A stretch of DNA of 64,000 nucleotides from Strongyloides papillosus (lineage: Eukaryota > Nematoda > Chromadorea > Rhabditida > Strongyloididae): contig SRSI01000050.1 in assembly GCA_005656395.1 (NCBI GenBank), positions 1,488,001 to 1,552,000 of the forward strand. The letters are read 5' to 3'. Both the position numbers and the translations under genes were made by a program. Below the pieces are notes generated by a model. It was not told the origin of the DNA. It saw nothing but the letters and a program-made list of their open reading frames with translations, and ran no database searches. Below, piece by piece: positions 21,899 to 33,587 of the stretch (its first letter is position 1; each line of letters starts with the position of its first letter).

Positions 21899-22363
21899 GC
21901 TTAAATATTATTTTTAATGTATTGTATTTTTGTATATATTATGATGTCTTTATAAATAAATTAATTATTCAGTATTTTGTGTTTAGGTTTTTGGGTTGCC
22001 TTGGATACGGAGAAAATGTAGGATAGTTGTTTTTTGGATTATTCTTAATATAACTTTTGTTTTTATATTAGTTTCAGAATACACAACTTCCCACGGTTTT
22101 TGTGAAATATGAAAGATATTTAAATTTAACAATTTCACAAGCCGGTTTTAAAGATCACCACATGCGATGAAATTATTGTGATATCTGTCAATCCCCTGAG
22201 AGATTTATGAATGAAACTTTGTCCGATGAGCATGTTTTTGTTTTAATTTTTTTTTTGCATATAACCAAAATTTGAATTACAACATTAATTAATATGTTAA
22301 TTTTGCAATCTTTTTACTAATTAAATAACCGTTAAGAAAAAGAAATTAATAATATTTTTTTTC
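21899..22363. other. Intergenic; no gene seen
   Basis: Carries the 3' end of the RING gene (AATAAA-like signal near 21954) and the upstream region of the kinase. No other structure recognised. Confidence 0.4.
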
Positions 22364-23830
22364 ATGGCTTCACCTATTCCTTTGAAACAAACCTGCAGCA
22401 GTAAGTCCATTAAAAATGAAAGAAAGACCAACAATAAAGGAGATAAACCTTTAAGTAATGAAGGAAAAGTAGCTAATAATGGAACGAAAATGACTGTTAG
22501 CGTAGAGAAAGCAAGCAATGTTGGGGAGAAGGTACCTACTATTGGAGCGAAACTGGTTAGTACTAATCTGGAGGATCTAAACAAAGGTAGTAAACGAAGT
22601 AGAGGAGCTTACCCAGAATTTGATGATCTAGTTGGCAGGAGAGTAAAAGGCTGGAGAGTGGAATCCATTATAGGAAAAGGAACATATGGTGTAATCTATA
22701 AATGTAGTAAAACCACTCAGGACAAACATGGGAAGGAAACTAAAATGCTCGCCGCTCTAAAGGCTGAAGTCAAAAAGCAAGACCAATCAGCTTCGATGAA
22801 GGAAGTTCGTATACTACAAATCCTACAATCAGAAAATGCAACAAGACATTACTTTGCAAATCTTTATGATTATGGAGAAAAAAGGAACTTCAAATATATG
22901 ATAACAACTCTATTTGGTAAAAATCTTTTCGATATCCTTATCAGCACTCCGGGTCAGACTCTCAAAAAAAATACATGGATAAGGATTATAATCAACGTGT
23001 TTGAGGGACTGAGAATTCTACATGCTTATGGTATCGTCCACCTGGATCTTAAACCAGCTAATGTTATCCTCGATTGTGAAGGTACAAAAAGACGTAAGAA
23101 TGTCATTGCCCGTATAATTGATTTCGGATTGTCAAAGCATGTCAAATATAGTTGTGAGGATAAAGTAATACCTATTAATATTGAACCTGACACTCCAGTA
23201 ACTGAAAATGAAGGTCCCATATGGATTGGTTCAATCTTCCATTGTTCACCATACATTCACAAAGGATACAAACCCACATACAGAGATGACATATATTCAT
23301 GGGTATACTTATCAATGGATTTATTTAAAGAACTTCCCTGGAGTCCAGCTGATCTTGAACCTCAAATTATTAAGAAGAAATCAGAAGCTACTTACGATCT
23401 GTATAAGGGATACCTTCCACCAGAATTTGGAGATGCTCTTCGTATAGTTTATAATGCAAAACCGAATGAAAATATCGACTATCCATTGTTGAAGAAAGAG
23501 CTGGACCGTATAATGGTATTTAACAATGTTTCCTGGGATGAACCATGCCAATGGGATCCAAATTATAATGAAAAAGAGGTAGTAAATAAACCAATGGCAA
23601 TAAAAATTGACAAAGCAGATATCCCCAATACAATAAAGAAAAAGATTGTAGAAGACGATGCTCCGGCGCTGAGAATCAGAGTCCAAGGAGTAAAAGAGGA
23701 AAAAGATAACAAACCTATAAATAAAAACAAGAAAAAGACAAGCGTTAGGAAAACTTCAAGAAAAAGAAATGCTATTAAGAAGTTGCTGTCAACTGATAAG
23801 ACAAAATATGAAACTGAAGAGTGTGAATAA
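22364..23830 (+). CDS. CK1/TTBK-like protein kinase of the worm-expanded type
   Basis: A single exon encodes 488 residues. A Lys/Asn-rich N-terminal arm (1-85) precedes the kinase domain (~90-390). The glycine loop is GKGTYG (104-109), the ATP lysine is in AALKAE (K133), and the helix-C glutamate is near E147. The catalytic loop is HLDLKPAN (226-233) and the metal-binding loop DFG is at 253-255. The arginine of HRD is replaced by leucine, but catalytic Asp, Lys and Asn remain, so activity is plausible. The SPYIHKG segment replaces the usual APE region as in CK1-type kinases. A basic C-terminal tail rich in Lys/Arg could bind DNA or act as a nuclear signal. Nematodes carry many CK1-like kinases, several germline or sperm associated. 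Substrate unknown. Confidence 0.8.
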   Translation: MASPIPLKQTCSSKSIKNERKTNNKGDKPLSNEGKVANNGTKMTVSVEKASNVGEKVPTIGAKLVSTNLEDLNKGSKRSRGAYPEFDDLVGRRVKGWRVESIIGKGTYGVIYKCSKTTQDKHGKETKMLAALKAEVKKQDQSASMKEVRILQILQSENATRHYFANLYDYGEKRNFKYMITTLFGKNLFDILISTPGQTLKKNTWIRIIINVFEGLRILHAYGIVHLDLKPANVILDCEGTKRRKNVIARIIDFGLSKHVKYSCEDKVIPINIEPDTPVTENEGPIWIGSIFHCSPYIHKGYKPTYRDDIYSWVYLSMDLFKELPWSPADLEPQIIKKKSEATYDLYKGYLPPEFGDALRIVYNAKPNENIDYPLLKKELDRIMVFNNVSWDEPCQWDPNYNEKEVVNKPMAIKIDKADIPNTIKKKIVEDDAPALRIRVQGVKEEKDNKPINKNKKKTSVRKTSRKRNAIKKLLSTDKTKYETEECE

Positions 23831-24125
23831 ATAAATAATAAACTTAATTAAAGATGATTTTAACAAAATATATTTTGAATATATTAAATTTACCAGTAAC
23901 AATAATAATTTAATGCGATTCTTAAACTAATATACATAAAGACAATTATCCCACTTGTGTTTTATTTTTTCTTCTTTGACGAACCCTCTAATTTGGTGAA
24001 GTGTATATGTAAATTTCTTCTTAAGATGTGAATTAAAATTTTGTGATTTTTTCAATCTTAAGACATATCTCCTGATATTCTTTTCTCATATTCATTATTC
24101 TTATTATCTATATTTTTAATTGGAA

Positions 24126-25065
24126 ATGAAATTGTTCTCCCCAAGGTATGCATCATTAGGAAGGAGATTTTTAACAGAAATTAACACAGCATCAAGTGTT
24201 GGGGATAATGTTAAACGTAGTGAGATAACAGCTTCAATTATTCTAATACGACCACCATTATGTGCTCCATCAATGAATGATTTTGAGAAAAAGTACATGG
24301 AGATGCAAAAGAATATTGATGAGAGGAATTCACTGAAATCTGACTTTGAATTGCGAAAGGAAAGAGATGAAATGTAAATTGTTTTTTAAATTATATTCAT
24401 ATTTTGACAATTTTATTTTTTTATAGTTTATTGGAGAAGAAACGCCAACTTGAGGAGGAAGGTAAAGATCTTACTGAGTTAGAGGAACAATTAGGAGTAC
24501 CTGCTTTTATGATGGAGGAGGAATGGAAAGTTAATGCTGATAAAATCAAAGCAAAATATTTTAAAGAACATGATAACAAGATAGATCAAGATTACAAGAA
24601 TTTACTCCGCCATCCGGAATCAAATTTATTACTAAGTGTCAAACAAAAATTTGACAATGGCAACATTTCACCATGGATATTCCCTCAAACTTCCAATATA
24701 CAAAACTGCCTGAGAAGTGTACGTTTTATTTTCACTAACGAAAACTAAATAATAATGACCATTTATAGTCCATAGAAGCAGCAATGGATGAGATGTTCAA
24801 TGGGAGTATAAAAATGAAGATGCTAGGTGGAGCACCATTTTCATATCACAAATACAGATTTCCTAGAAAATTACGAGAATCAAAGGGTGTAGATCTGGCG
24901 GAGTTCTTCTTTTTTGGTGGTATTTTAAGGGATCCAACTATAGATATTAAAGTTAATGATAAATTAATTAAAGATTACCAATGGTTAACAAATGAGGAGA
25001 TTGATAAGCTTATGGTTGATCGTAAGAAATATTTGAAGAAGGCGAAATTGATATTTCATCAATAG
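24126..25065 (+). CDS. mrpl-46: Mitochondrial ribosomal protein L46
   Basis: Exons 24126-24373, 24427-24718 and 24769-25065 encode 278 residues, equal to the usual length of MRPL46, a protein of the large mitochondrial ribosomal subunit. Family stretches include the Lys/Glu-rich helix EKKRQLEEE, NLLLSVKQKF...WIFPQ (human NLVLLVREKF..WILPQ), and KMKMLGGAPFSYHKYRFP followed by EFFFFGGIL. These belong to its Nudix-like fold. The first exon ends two bases into a codon (donor GTAAAT after GAAAT). I chose the ATG at 24126, giving the N-terminus MKLFSPRYASLGRRF, a plausible mitochondrial targeting sequence. It lies downstream of the kinase, same strand, 295 bases away. Confidence 0.85.
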
Positions 25066-25662
25066 GTTGATATATATAATTATTATAGATAAAATTATTA
25101 TATGGATTTTGTTGTTGTTTTTTTGTTTTTAGAAGGATAATTGTAGGGACACTTTTTATATAAACATTTTTTATTATTTAGATGAAATGTTCTTTGAATT
25201 TACCATAATTCATTGATTTTAATTAAAAATAATACACAAGAAATAAATGTCTAATTATTTATATTACATCTCTAAAAAGATATATAAAACAATATTGACA
25301 AATAATATTACAAGGAATAGTCATATATTATAAATTACTATTTAATTATTATCTTTTGATTAAATAAAACAAAAAAAAGTTGGAATGTTTTTGTTAAAAA
25401 ATAGGAGAGAAAGAAGTAGAGAGAGATGAAAAAAAAACTTCAAACAAGTTTCTGGCACATTTTCTTTTATAATTATTTTCCTCACATTACATTGTATCTT
25501 GCTTCATTTTCGTTAAATGCCATTATATAATATATTTCATGTGCTGGGTGTATGTATTATTGTGTGTGTGTCTCGATACTATAAAAATAACAAAAAATAA
25601 AAGATTATACTCGTTTTGAGAACATAAAGGCATATTTGTAATTTTTTGTTTAATTATTAAAT
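25066..25662. other. 3' region between convergent genes; no gene seen
   Basis: AT-rich 3' flanks of mrpl-46 and the NOAH-1 gene. A short GT run lies at 25561-25571. No coding or RNA gene recognised. Confidence 0.4.
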
Positions 25663-28600
25663 TTAGTTGCTAATCTTTCTGGTGGACATAACTCTTTTGA
25701 AGATATAATTCGTTACAACTACTGCTTGGATGATAATTAAAGTAAGAAGAACACCAAAGACGGAGAAAAGGGTTACTTTTCCCATACACAAGTTTCCATT
25801 CATGTGAGCTGTCTCCTTGATCTTGAGTAAGGTTGTTGCTGGATCCTCAGCTAATAGATCAAGAGATGATACCTTGGCCATTGCTGATGATGGTTCAAAG
25901 GTATTTTGAAGTGGATCGAGGATTAATAGCGATGTTGTTGCTTGTGAAAATCTTGGGACTCTATAACGGTTTGTCTCGAATTCTTTTACATCCTCCTCCA
26001 ATGTTGATCTCTTCTTTCTTCCCCATGATTCTTTTGATTCTCCATGGATATCGCATGTTGCTGGTTTACAATCACCTTTACATATCTCAATATTACATGT
26101 TATTCTGACTGATGATGATGAATCAAAACGGAATGCCTGTAAATGAGCGATCTTAATAGCTGATGATTGTAATTTAATTGGTTGAGGGATAAGTTTCTGG
26201 GCAACAGCTGGTGTTGGACATCCTCCCTCGATAAGTTGAAGTTTCTCATCTCCTCCAGCTCCAGTTCCAGGTTCAGCATGACAATCCTTTACAAAGAAAT
26301 CAAGTTCCTCATCCATAGCCATAATTTCCCATCTCAATTCGAGGATATCTCCAAGTTTAGCTTGTAAAACTGGTTGATGGTCACCTGTACCAGCATTCAT
26401 TTGCATAAGAACAGGATTTCCGAGTTCGATTTTACCTCTTGGCTTGATATCAGTTGGTGTTGGTCCATTGACAGTCATATTGGCTGCTGTGGTGATTTTA
26501 CCTCCGAGCATGCTACTATAATCACATCCAATTTCGTAGATTTGGTCAGTTGATGTAACAAGTCCAGGGATTCCGAGATTGTTTGTTTGGATGACAACAG
26601 TACTCTTGTATTTTCCATTTTCAATTTCAGTGAGACCGCAAGATTTTTCTTGAGTATCACGACGTGATCTTACAACAACCTTATGGGTTTCAGTTCCATT
26701 TTGTGGGGCACCTGCAGCACCGGCATTTGATGGTGTAAGTGTAATTGGTTTCATTCCAAATGATGCTGGAAGTCCAAGTTCAAGGGTAGCTGAATCGGAG
26801 GCAGATACCTCAACACGACATGTTTCGTAGTGATTTTTAACAAAAATAACACCAGTAAATGATTGTGGAGATTTAATTTGTACTTTGATACCTTCATAAT
26901 CACAAATAGTTTGGACTTGATCAGCTGGGATTAGGATTGGTGTTGGAAGTGGACCATCAGGTATCTTTGGAATAGATGGTGGGGCTGTAATTATGTTTTT
27001 GTCAAGATCTCCGGCTTCAATTGGTGTACTGGTGACAGTTTCAGATCCCTCAACAACGGGTTTCTCGTCAACAGATGCTGTTTCGGTTTCTGTCTCGTTC
27101 TTACCTCCTTTTGGATGGTATTTCTTTTCTGGTTCGTAAATATTTACTTGACTTCCATCTTTATTAGGATTCTTCTTGGTAAGGACATCAATCTTGCTAC
27201 CGTTTTGTGATGCAGAGGTGGCAATAATTGTTGGTTGTGGTACATTCAATGCAGATGAAACACCTCCTTCATTTTCTTTGGTAGAGCAGAGATTTTGGTA
27301 GAAATCTATGTGTTCAGATTTTTTAAGTTTAGCTGGTCCATCAATAACTTGGAACAATTGACATTCACCAGATCTTCTATTATAGTTAACACCTTCACAA
27401 CGTTCACTCTCAGTACATAAGTCAAGGCATTTAGAAGTTCCAATAACTTTTTCTGTCTTTGTTGGGATACCTGGTTGTTGTGAGTAAAGGTATTTAGCAT
27501 AAGTAATACCATCTTTCTTAGTACTACAATCATCTTTAGTAGAGAGGCATTGTAAATCAACGAGATCAAAGCCATTCTTGATAAAAGGTTTCAATGTACT
27601 TTTACCATCAAGATACAAAAGATTACATAAACCAGATGATTTTTCAAAGTTAAACGATCTACATTTCTCTGGGTAAAGTTCATTACATTTACCCATACAT
27701 TCCTCTAATGATTTACCAACAGACTCAATAACATGAAGTGCACCTTCACCTTCTGGGAGAGCTGAATTAATAGATTTGATTCCTCTTAAGTATGTTCCTT
27801 CTGGACATTTTTCTGGTTCAAGATGACAGGTAATATCAAAGTAATCAACAAGGAATTCATCACCCTCTGGGATGAAGAGATCTGGTTTTGTGTATCTAGT
27901 TTCGGCGTTAAGTATGCACTCTTGTTCATTGTAATAGTACATAACTGATTTACAGATGAATTTTTCACCAGTCTCTGGTGGTGGGTTTGTACATTGATCG
28001 AGGCACATAGTAACTGATGGTACATTTTCCATGACGAATGCAGCAAAACCAACGAGAATCATTTGAGGAACTCTGTTGAATGATGGTGTTTGACGGCATG
28101 TTCTTGGTGATGCGAAACATTTCTTTTCATAGTATGTGAATCCAGTGGCATCACCTAATTTAGCACGTCCAAGGGGTTTGGAGCGTTCATCAGAAAGGTA
28201 GCATACTTTAGTTTCTGGATTGTACATGAATGATTTGCATGTGAAATCATTTTGTGTAACAGTAATTCTTCCAGTACATAATTCTTCGCATGTTTGGAAG
28301 TCAGTATTCTCGAATTTTCTATCCAATTCATTCTCAATTTGTTTTCCCTCAACTGCAATGTATTGTGTGATGTATGGAGCATAACATTGTGATCCAGCAC
28401 AATTAGAATCAAGATAATAAACAACATCCTCCTTCTCAACAACAAAAAGGTCTGGTCTATCAAGTCTATCTTCAGTATTAAGGATACACTCACTATCAAT
28501 TGGATAGTACATAGCTGATTCACACTCGAAACCATATGTATCAAAGGCATTCAAACAGGCAGCCATACAAATTTCAATGGACTCAGCTGGGACGACTTCT

Positions 28601-29001
28601 CTAGCAAAACCAACCAATATCTTCTGTTCATAAACATCAAAATGGAATGGTGATGAACAGATACGGTCACTCTTAACACAAGATTTTGTTAAAAATATTG
28701 AAGTATCATCCGTTGGTGTGTAGATTGATTTTTTGTCCTCAGAGATAACTCTACAAATCCCCTGCCAATACTCAACACCAATACAATCAGATGATGAGGC
28801 ACAATGTTCGGAACAGTCAATTAATGCTGGTTGTGGGAGAGATCTAGCTAGAATACCATTAGTAGAATTGTGTTGAAGTGTAAATACTGGAGATGTATCT
28901 TTGCTACATGATGGTACACCAACGATTTTAGATGCTATATTAGATGAAATAAAAAATACCAATAATATATAGGCTACAAGATGAAGCCCAGACTTAGACA
29001 T
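25663..29001 (-). CDS. noah-1: NOAH-1-like protein: PAN/apple repeats plus ZP domain
   Basis: An intron-free reading frame encodes 1112 residues. A signal peptide (1-25) is followed by about six PAN/apple domains, seen as repeated Cys patterns such as CMAAC, CEELC, CLDQC, CMGKC and CLDLC up to ~residue 575. A Pro/Thr-rich linker leads to a zona pellucida domain from ~700 (ICDYEGIKVQI). A furin-type site RKKR lies at ~995-998, then a membrane span at ~1075-1101 and a short tail. This order is that of nematode NOAH-1, orthologue of insect NompA. NOAH-1 is an apical extracellular-matrix protein linking epidermis and cuticle in embryonic elongation, molting and sensory structures. Cleavage at RKKR would release the ectodomain for matrix assembly, as known for ZP proteins. 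Absence of introns in a gene this long is notable but normal in this genome type. Confidence 0.85.
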   Translation of the reverse strand: MSKSGLHLVAYILLVFFISSNIASKIVGVPSCSKDTSPVFTLQHNSTNGILARSLPQPALIDCSEHCASSSDCIGVEYWQGICRVISEDKKSIYTPTDDTSIFLTKSCVKSDRICSSPFHFDVYEQKILVGFAREVVPAESIEICMAACLNAFDTYGFECESAMYYPIDSECILNTEDRLDRPDLFVVEKEDVVYYLDSNCAGSQCYAPYITQYIAVEGKQIENELDRKFENTDFQTCEELCTGRITVTQNDFTCKSFMYNPETKVCYLSDERSKPLGRAKLGDATGFTYYEKKCFASPRTCRQTPSFNRVPQMILVGFAAFVMENVPSVTMCLDQCTNPPPETGEKFICKSVMYYYNEQECILNAETRYTKPDLFIPEGDEFLVDYFDITCHLEPEKCPEGTYLRGIKSINSALPEGEGALHVIESVGKSLEECMGKCNELYPEKCRSFNFEKSSGLCNLLYLDGKSTLKPFIKNGFDLVDLQCLSTKDDCSTKKDGITYAKYLYSQQPGIPTKTEKVIGTSKCLDLCTESERCEGVNYNRRSGECQLFQVIDGPAKLKKSEHIDFYQNLCSTKENEGGVSSALNVPQPTIIATSASQNGSKIDVLTKKNPNKDGSQVNIYEPEKKYHPKGGKNETETETASVDEKPVVEGSETVTSTPIEAGDLDKNIITAPPSIPKIPDGPLPTPILIPADQVQTICDYEGIKVQIKSPQSFTGVIFVKNHYETCRVEVSASDSATLELGLPASFGMKPITLTPSNAGAAGAPQNGTETHKVVVRSRRDTQEKSCGLTEIENGKYKSTVVIQTNNLGIPGLVTSTDQIYEIGCDYSSMLGGKITTAANMTVNGPTPTDIKPRGKIELGNPVLMQMNAGTGDHQPVLQAKLGDILELRWEIMAMDEELDFFVKDCHAEPGTGAGGDEKLQLIEGGCPTPAVAQKLIPQPIKLQSSAIKIAHLQAFRFDSSSSVRITCNIEICKGDCKPATCDIHGESKESWGRKKRSTLEEDVKEFETNRYRVPRFSQATTSLLILDPLQNTFEPSSAMAKVSSLDLLAEDPATTLLKIKETAHMNGNLCMGKVTLFSVFGVLLTLIIIQAVVVTNYIFKRVMSTRKISN

Positions 29002-31318
29002 TTCTATTAAAAGAAAGGAATGCTGAAAATAGTATTTAAAAAATTTTTATTTTAACAATATATAAAAATGGTTATTTATTTAAATGACCTATTATATTAA
29101 TAAGATTAATGTTTGATAGTTATTTTATGATAAAAAATTATCTCTAAAGAATACCTATATCTAAAATAATAGTTGAAATCTTTAGTGATTATCTCTTTAA
29201 TTAAAACTATTATCGAAGGAAACGATAAATTATATTCTAATGAATGAAGAATGTATTATGTAATACAGGGAAAATATTTCATTTACAGTTAAAAGTTTTT
29301 GTATATGATTGAGCCAATCATCGCTTATGAGTCAAGGTCATTATCATTCTATAGTCCTCATTACATCATACCCACATTATAAGAAGATGCCTTCCCCTAT
29401 ATCTCTACAAGAAATCGTATACCTTCTATGGCAATGCTAAAAAAAAGAAAAAGTATATGTGAAGAGTAATGAAATAAAAAAAAGTTTGTTAGATAAATTA
29501 GAGTATTTTATAATATTTAATGTCTATTAGATAAATATATATAATTTTATTATATAAAATATATATGATAGACATATATAGAGAAAATATGTGGGCTACA
29601 ACAACGCTAGAAGTGGGGCAAAAAACTGATGATAAATTTAAAATAGTTAAAAGGTTAAAGATGTTTATTGTGTATGTTAGGAAGAAGTTGATAAGAAATG
29701 ACATAATATAACAGTTGCATAAAAAAGATATATGTTAATGAAATTAATAAAAATAATATGTAGATCTTCATTATGTTTTAACATAAAAAAAGGAGGATAC
29801 TCCATATATTAATGTAGGGGCAGGTATCTAAAAAAACATCCTTGATACTTATATGTATATATAAATGTATACAACATTTCAAAACAATATGAATTTATAT
29901 GGCCAGGGTTAAATGTTTTTATCCCCCTTCATATCTATATTCTATAAGATAGTATCAATGCCGAAAAAGTTTATAAGTAAATCGTTTCTCTATTGTTTTT
30001 TTCCACATATATCCCTAGACAATTTATAGTAATAAATTAATAATATGAGCATAGATGTAATCAGGAAGAGAAAGGTAAGAGATAAAAGTGGATTACCTAA
30101 CCAATATAATAAAATGATAGTAAAAGATTTTATCTTAAAATACTGATTAACAAAAAGATCTGTATGAAGATAAAAATTTAAGAATGACACACCTTTCTTA
30201 AAAGTAATTGACTAATAAACAGAATCTGACCTACAAAAAAGAAATGAAACATGGAATGTGTGGTTTTTAAGAAAATGATATTAAAGAAAAATAATTTTAA
30301 AATTAAATTTTAATAAGAAAAATGTGACTTTAGGCATGGATGTATCCAGGACATTTGTTGCATCTCTTACCAATGATCATATTGTAGACTAGATTTGTAA
30401 TATATTACTAAGAATGATGGTATGATATAATAATAATTATTTTAAAATTATTTCCTTACTCCAATCAAAAAATCAACAAATAATTGGTTAAAGATTTTTT
30501 ACGTACAGTTATTGCGCAATTAATTGGGTACCCTGTATGTGGATAAACTAGAAATTTATTCATTTTTGTACCGTTTTGTTGTAAAATGTTAACAACTAAG
30601 AAAATGACCCCAAATATCTTTGTAATATAATAAGAGTTAATGTTGTTATAGGTTATTTTATTAAATTCTTAGGATTTTTATATTGCATCTATACATTCAT
30701 TAATATGTGATATAAAATTGAGAATAATTTAATGAGGCGATTCACCTCTCTCCAGGGATGTGGAAATATAATGCATCCTTATTATAAAAAGGGAAATTAA
30801 AATTGTACAATATAAAATAAGATCAAAAAAAGAACTGTCTATAGTTTGAAGGGATGTTACATTAAAAATCATGTACTTAACCACAAACCGTATTTAGGGC
30901 AATTAAAATATTAATTAAATTGTTGAAAAAATTTTAAATTAGGTGAAAATTAGCTTATTACACCTGTAGTAATGTGTGTAACGGTGTTACTAATATAAAA
31001 CTTTAGTCGAGTAATGTATGAACACGAAACCACATACTTTTTATAGTTTAAGACCTTGACATCAATTAACAAAACTAAAAATCTCCCTAAAGAATGACTA
31101 CTAAATATAAAGAAAAATAAAGAAGAAAATTTATAAATTATAACTGTTACCTATTATTATAAAGATATATAGACAATAAAATTTATTTTAAAATTGAAAA
31201 AGATTTTTTTTATTTAAATATTATCACACATAAATTAAAAATACATTTTAATTATATACATTAAAACTTTTGAACCATCTTAATATTTTCTAATCAAAAT
31301 AATAAAGATAAATAGATA
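29002..31318. other. 2.3 kb gene-poor region
   Basis: Upstream of the NOAH-1 gene (minus) and downstream of the GPAA1 gene (minus). AT-rich. Two small frames (29498-29704, 29990-30190) have composition expected from AT-rich noise. No RNA gene recognised. Confidence 0.4.
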
Positions 31319-33199
31319 TTAAATTGAGAAAATAATACAATGCCAGATAGGGATAATTGAAACAAGAAAAAGAGGAAAATTAAAAGAATAATGGTAAACA
31401 TGATTATGGATAAGTGCTTTTAAAGGTGTAATAAAATTATCATAACTAGGATTATTGATATCAAAATTGTTACTGTAAACCTGACAACAAATATAAAGGA
31501 TATATGGATGTAGGATAAGAAGAAGGAGTATCTTTATAAATTTAAGGAATCTCAGGAGAATTTTATTATTATTATTATTGTCGTCATATAAATCACCTCC
31601 GGATCCAATAACAATAAATGCTATAGGTGAATAAATGAGGGCAAATATAAGAGCGAAACTAAAGTTAAGGAGTGATATTGCTCCTAAACTTAATGGTATT
31701 AGAAGATTTACAACAAAACGATGAGTTGTTGATGGGTGGATGAAAGGGATGAACAATAAAGGTAAAAAGGTTGAAAAAAGTAGAACAATTGAAGTTAATT
31801 CAATAAAGTAAAAGTAAGTGGAGATAAAATATAAAAATAATGAGTAGAGATATGTTAAGAGGAATGAAAGAGGGAATTTAAAATTTAACGATATAGAGTA
31901 GTAGTTTGCAAGTGCCTTCAGGAGTAATGGTAAACATAAAAATCCAATCATTGGTTCATAGTATGCTATTGACAAGAAGTTATGGCATGAAGTTAGGAGA
32001 TAAAATTGATAGGAGTGATGGAAACGTTCATCTAAGTTGTTCAGTGCACGTATTGTTGCTTCAACAACCTCAGTCATTGAATTTATTGTTACATGTCCAT
32101 TACCATTATTAAAATCTGATTGAAGTGTAACCATTGAGATACAGTGTAAACCGAAAAGTGAATGGAAATTTTCTGTTTCTAAAAATGCTTGAGATAATAT
32201 TGATCTTACACAATGTTTTCCATGATATGTTAGAGGATCTAAATCTTTGATTGTTTTCTCTATTTTGGGTGTATGGATCGATGTTTTAAGATCAAATTTT
32301 TCCAATATCCTTACGATGCCATTAAACCAATCTAAATTAGGGTACCTACCATTAATCATATTATATTGTATATTAACTCTACTAAATTTTCTCCCTGACA
32401 AATTAAGGACAACACCACCAATTAAGTCACCAGAAGAGAATTCAAGTGATTGGTATTGTATATTTGGATGATCCTGATTGTAGTAGGCAGACAGGAACGC
32501 CTGTGTTCCAATAAAATCTGGTGTAAAAAAGAAAATTACATTTTTTGACCAATTGGTGAGTGAATTAAAATAATTCAATAACTCTAATGTCATTATCTGT
32601 GATTCTATGTATTTCATTGACAATGGAACAACCAAAACTATTGACTCTGTACATGGACCACGAACACATTTAACAATAGTATACACATTCCTATTACTTA
32701 TATTTCTATCGTATTTAAGATAATTATAATCCTGAAGATGTCCTCTATATCCCATGTCTTCTATAATTTCTTTAATCACTAAACTTCTATTCTTATTCGA
32801 TGCATCGTGTTTTAATTTTTTATATATACCATTTCTACCACTAAAACCATGCATTTTGTTATTAAATTTTTCATTAACTAATCCAGGCATTAACCCTTTC
32901 TCTGAGATGTAAGTAGTCATAGAATTTTCCGGAAGAACAAAATACAACCCATAACCAATTCCTATTGATAGTGACAAAACAAAAATCATATTAACTTTTT
33001 CTATTAATGTTACTATAGCCTTTGGTGGTACATAAAGTGTACATACTTTCGATGGAGAAACATCCTTCATCTGGATATATATGCGTTTATGGAAAGAAAA
33101 GACACAAACTATTAAGAATAAAGAAATACATAAGTAAAAAAAGATGTACTTTAACAACAAAGTGATAAATATATTTAAGGACAATAAACCAGTAAACAT
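31319..33199 (-). CDS. GPI transamidase component GPAA1
   Basis: A single exon encodes 626 residues, matching the usual ~620 of GPAA1, the subunit of the ER-resident GPI transamidase that helps attach GPI anchors to proteins. A first hydrophobic span lies near the N-terminus with others following. A large lumenal domain then carries M28 peptidase-like features (KNVIFFFTPDFIGTQAFLSAYY, DLIGGVVLNLSG, plus LDWFNGIVRILEKF). The C-terminal third is a series of hydrophobic segments (from about 395 onward), consistent with several membrane spans. The spacing of lumenal domain and spans fits the family. No frameshift or missing segment is seen. Confidence 0.8.
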   Translation of the reverse strand: MFTGLLSLNIFITLLLKYIFFYLCISLFLIVCVFSFHKRIYIQMKDVSPSKVCTLYVPPKAIVTLIEKVNMIFVLSLSIGIGYGLYFVLPENSMTTYISEKGLMPGLVNEKFNNKMHGFSGRNGIYKKLKHDASNKNRSLVIKEIIEDMGYRGHLQDYNYLKYDRNISNRNVYTIVKCVRGPCTESIVLVVPLSMKYIESQIMTLELLNYFNSLTNWSKNVIFFFTPDFIGTQAFLSAYYNQDHPNIQYQSLEFSSGDLIGGVVLNLSGRKFSRVNIQYNMINGRYPNLDWFNGIVRILEKFDLKTSIHTPKIEKTIKDLDPLTYHGKHCVRSILSQAFLETENFHSLFGLHCISMVTLQSDFNNGNGHVTINSMTEVVEATIRALNNLDERFHHSYQFYLLTSCHNFLSIAYYEPMIGFLCLPLLLKALANYYSISLNFKFPLSFLLTYLYSLFLYFISTYFYFIELTSIVLLFSTFLPLLFIPFIHPSTTHRFVVNLLIPLSLGAISLLNFSFALIFALIYSPIAFIVIGSGGDLYDDNNNNNKILLRFLKFIKILLLLILHPYILYICCQVYSNNFDINNPSYDNFITPLKALIHNHVYHYSFNFPLFLVSIIPIWHCIIFSI

Positions 33200-33587
33200 T
33201 AAAACTTTCTTTTCAATAATTAATTCGAAAAAAGGAATAAATAAATTAAAGAAGACGGTAGTAAAAATTTACTCAAAATAACGTCAATAAAATTCACTTA
33301 AAAATATATTTAAAAGCATTTTAAACAGTATATTAGAAGTTATGCAGGACTAGTATTAGAGGGAATCCGTGTATCTGTGTTCCTGAAACATCTATGACGA
33401 CGTCATCCCCCCTCCATATAATATATAGAAGTTAATGATCTGATCCTTATCCATAAAATATATACCAATTAAAAAAAAACAAAGTAAATTCCACCATCAT
33501 CATACATATACATAGAGAGAGAGACAGTTACACATACACACGAAGATGTTGGTTTATCAAATTAATATATAAGAAGTTTCGATTATT
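33200..33587. other. Intergenic; no gene seen
   Basis: Short region between the GPAA1 start and the VAP gene end. It contains a GA-rich run at about 33507-33523. Confidence 0.4.

Noticed and set aside
27306..28550. Several minus-strand frames inside the NOAH-1-like gene
   Set aside because: Alternative-frame shadows of a long conserved gene.
29498..30190. Two small minus-strand frames
   Set aside because: Hydrophobic composition from AT-rich sequence with no similarity or splice context.
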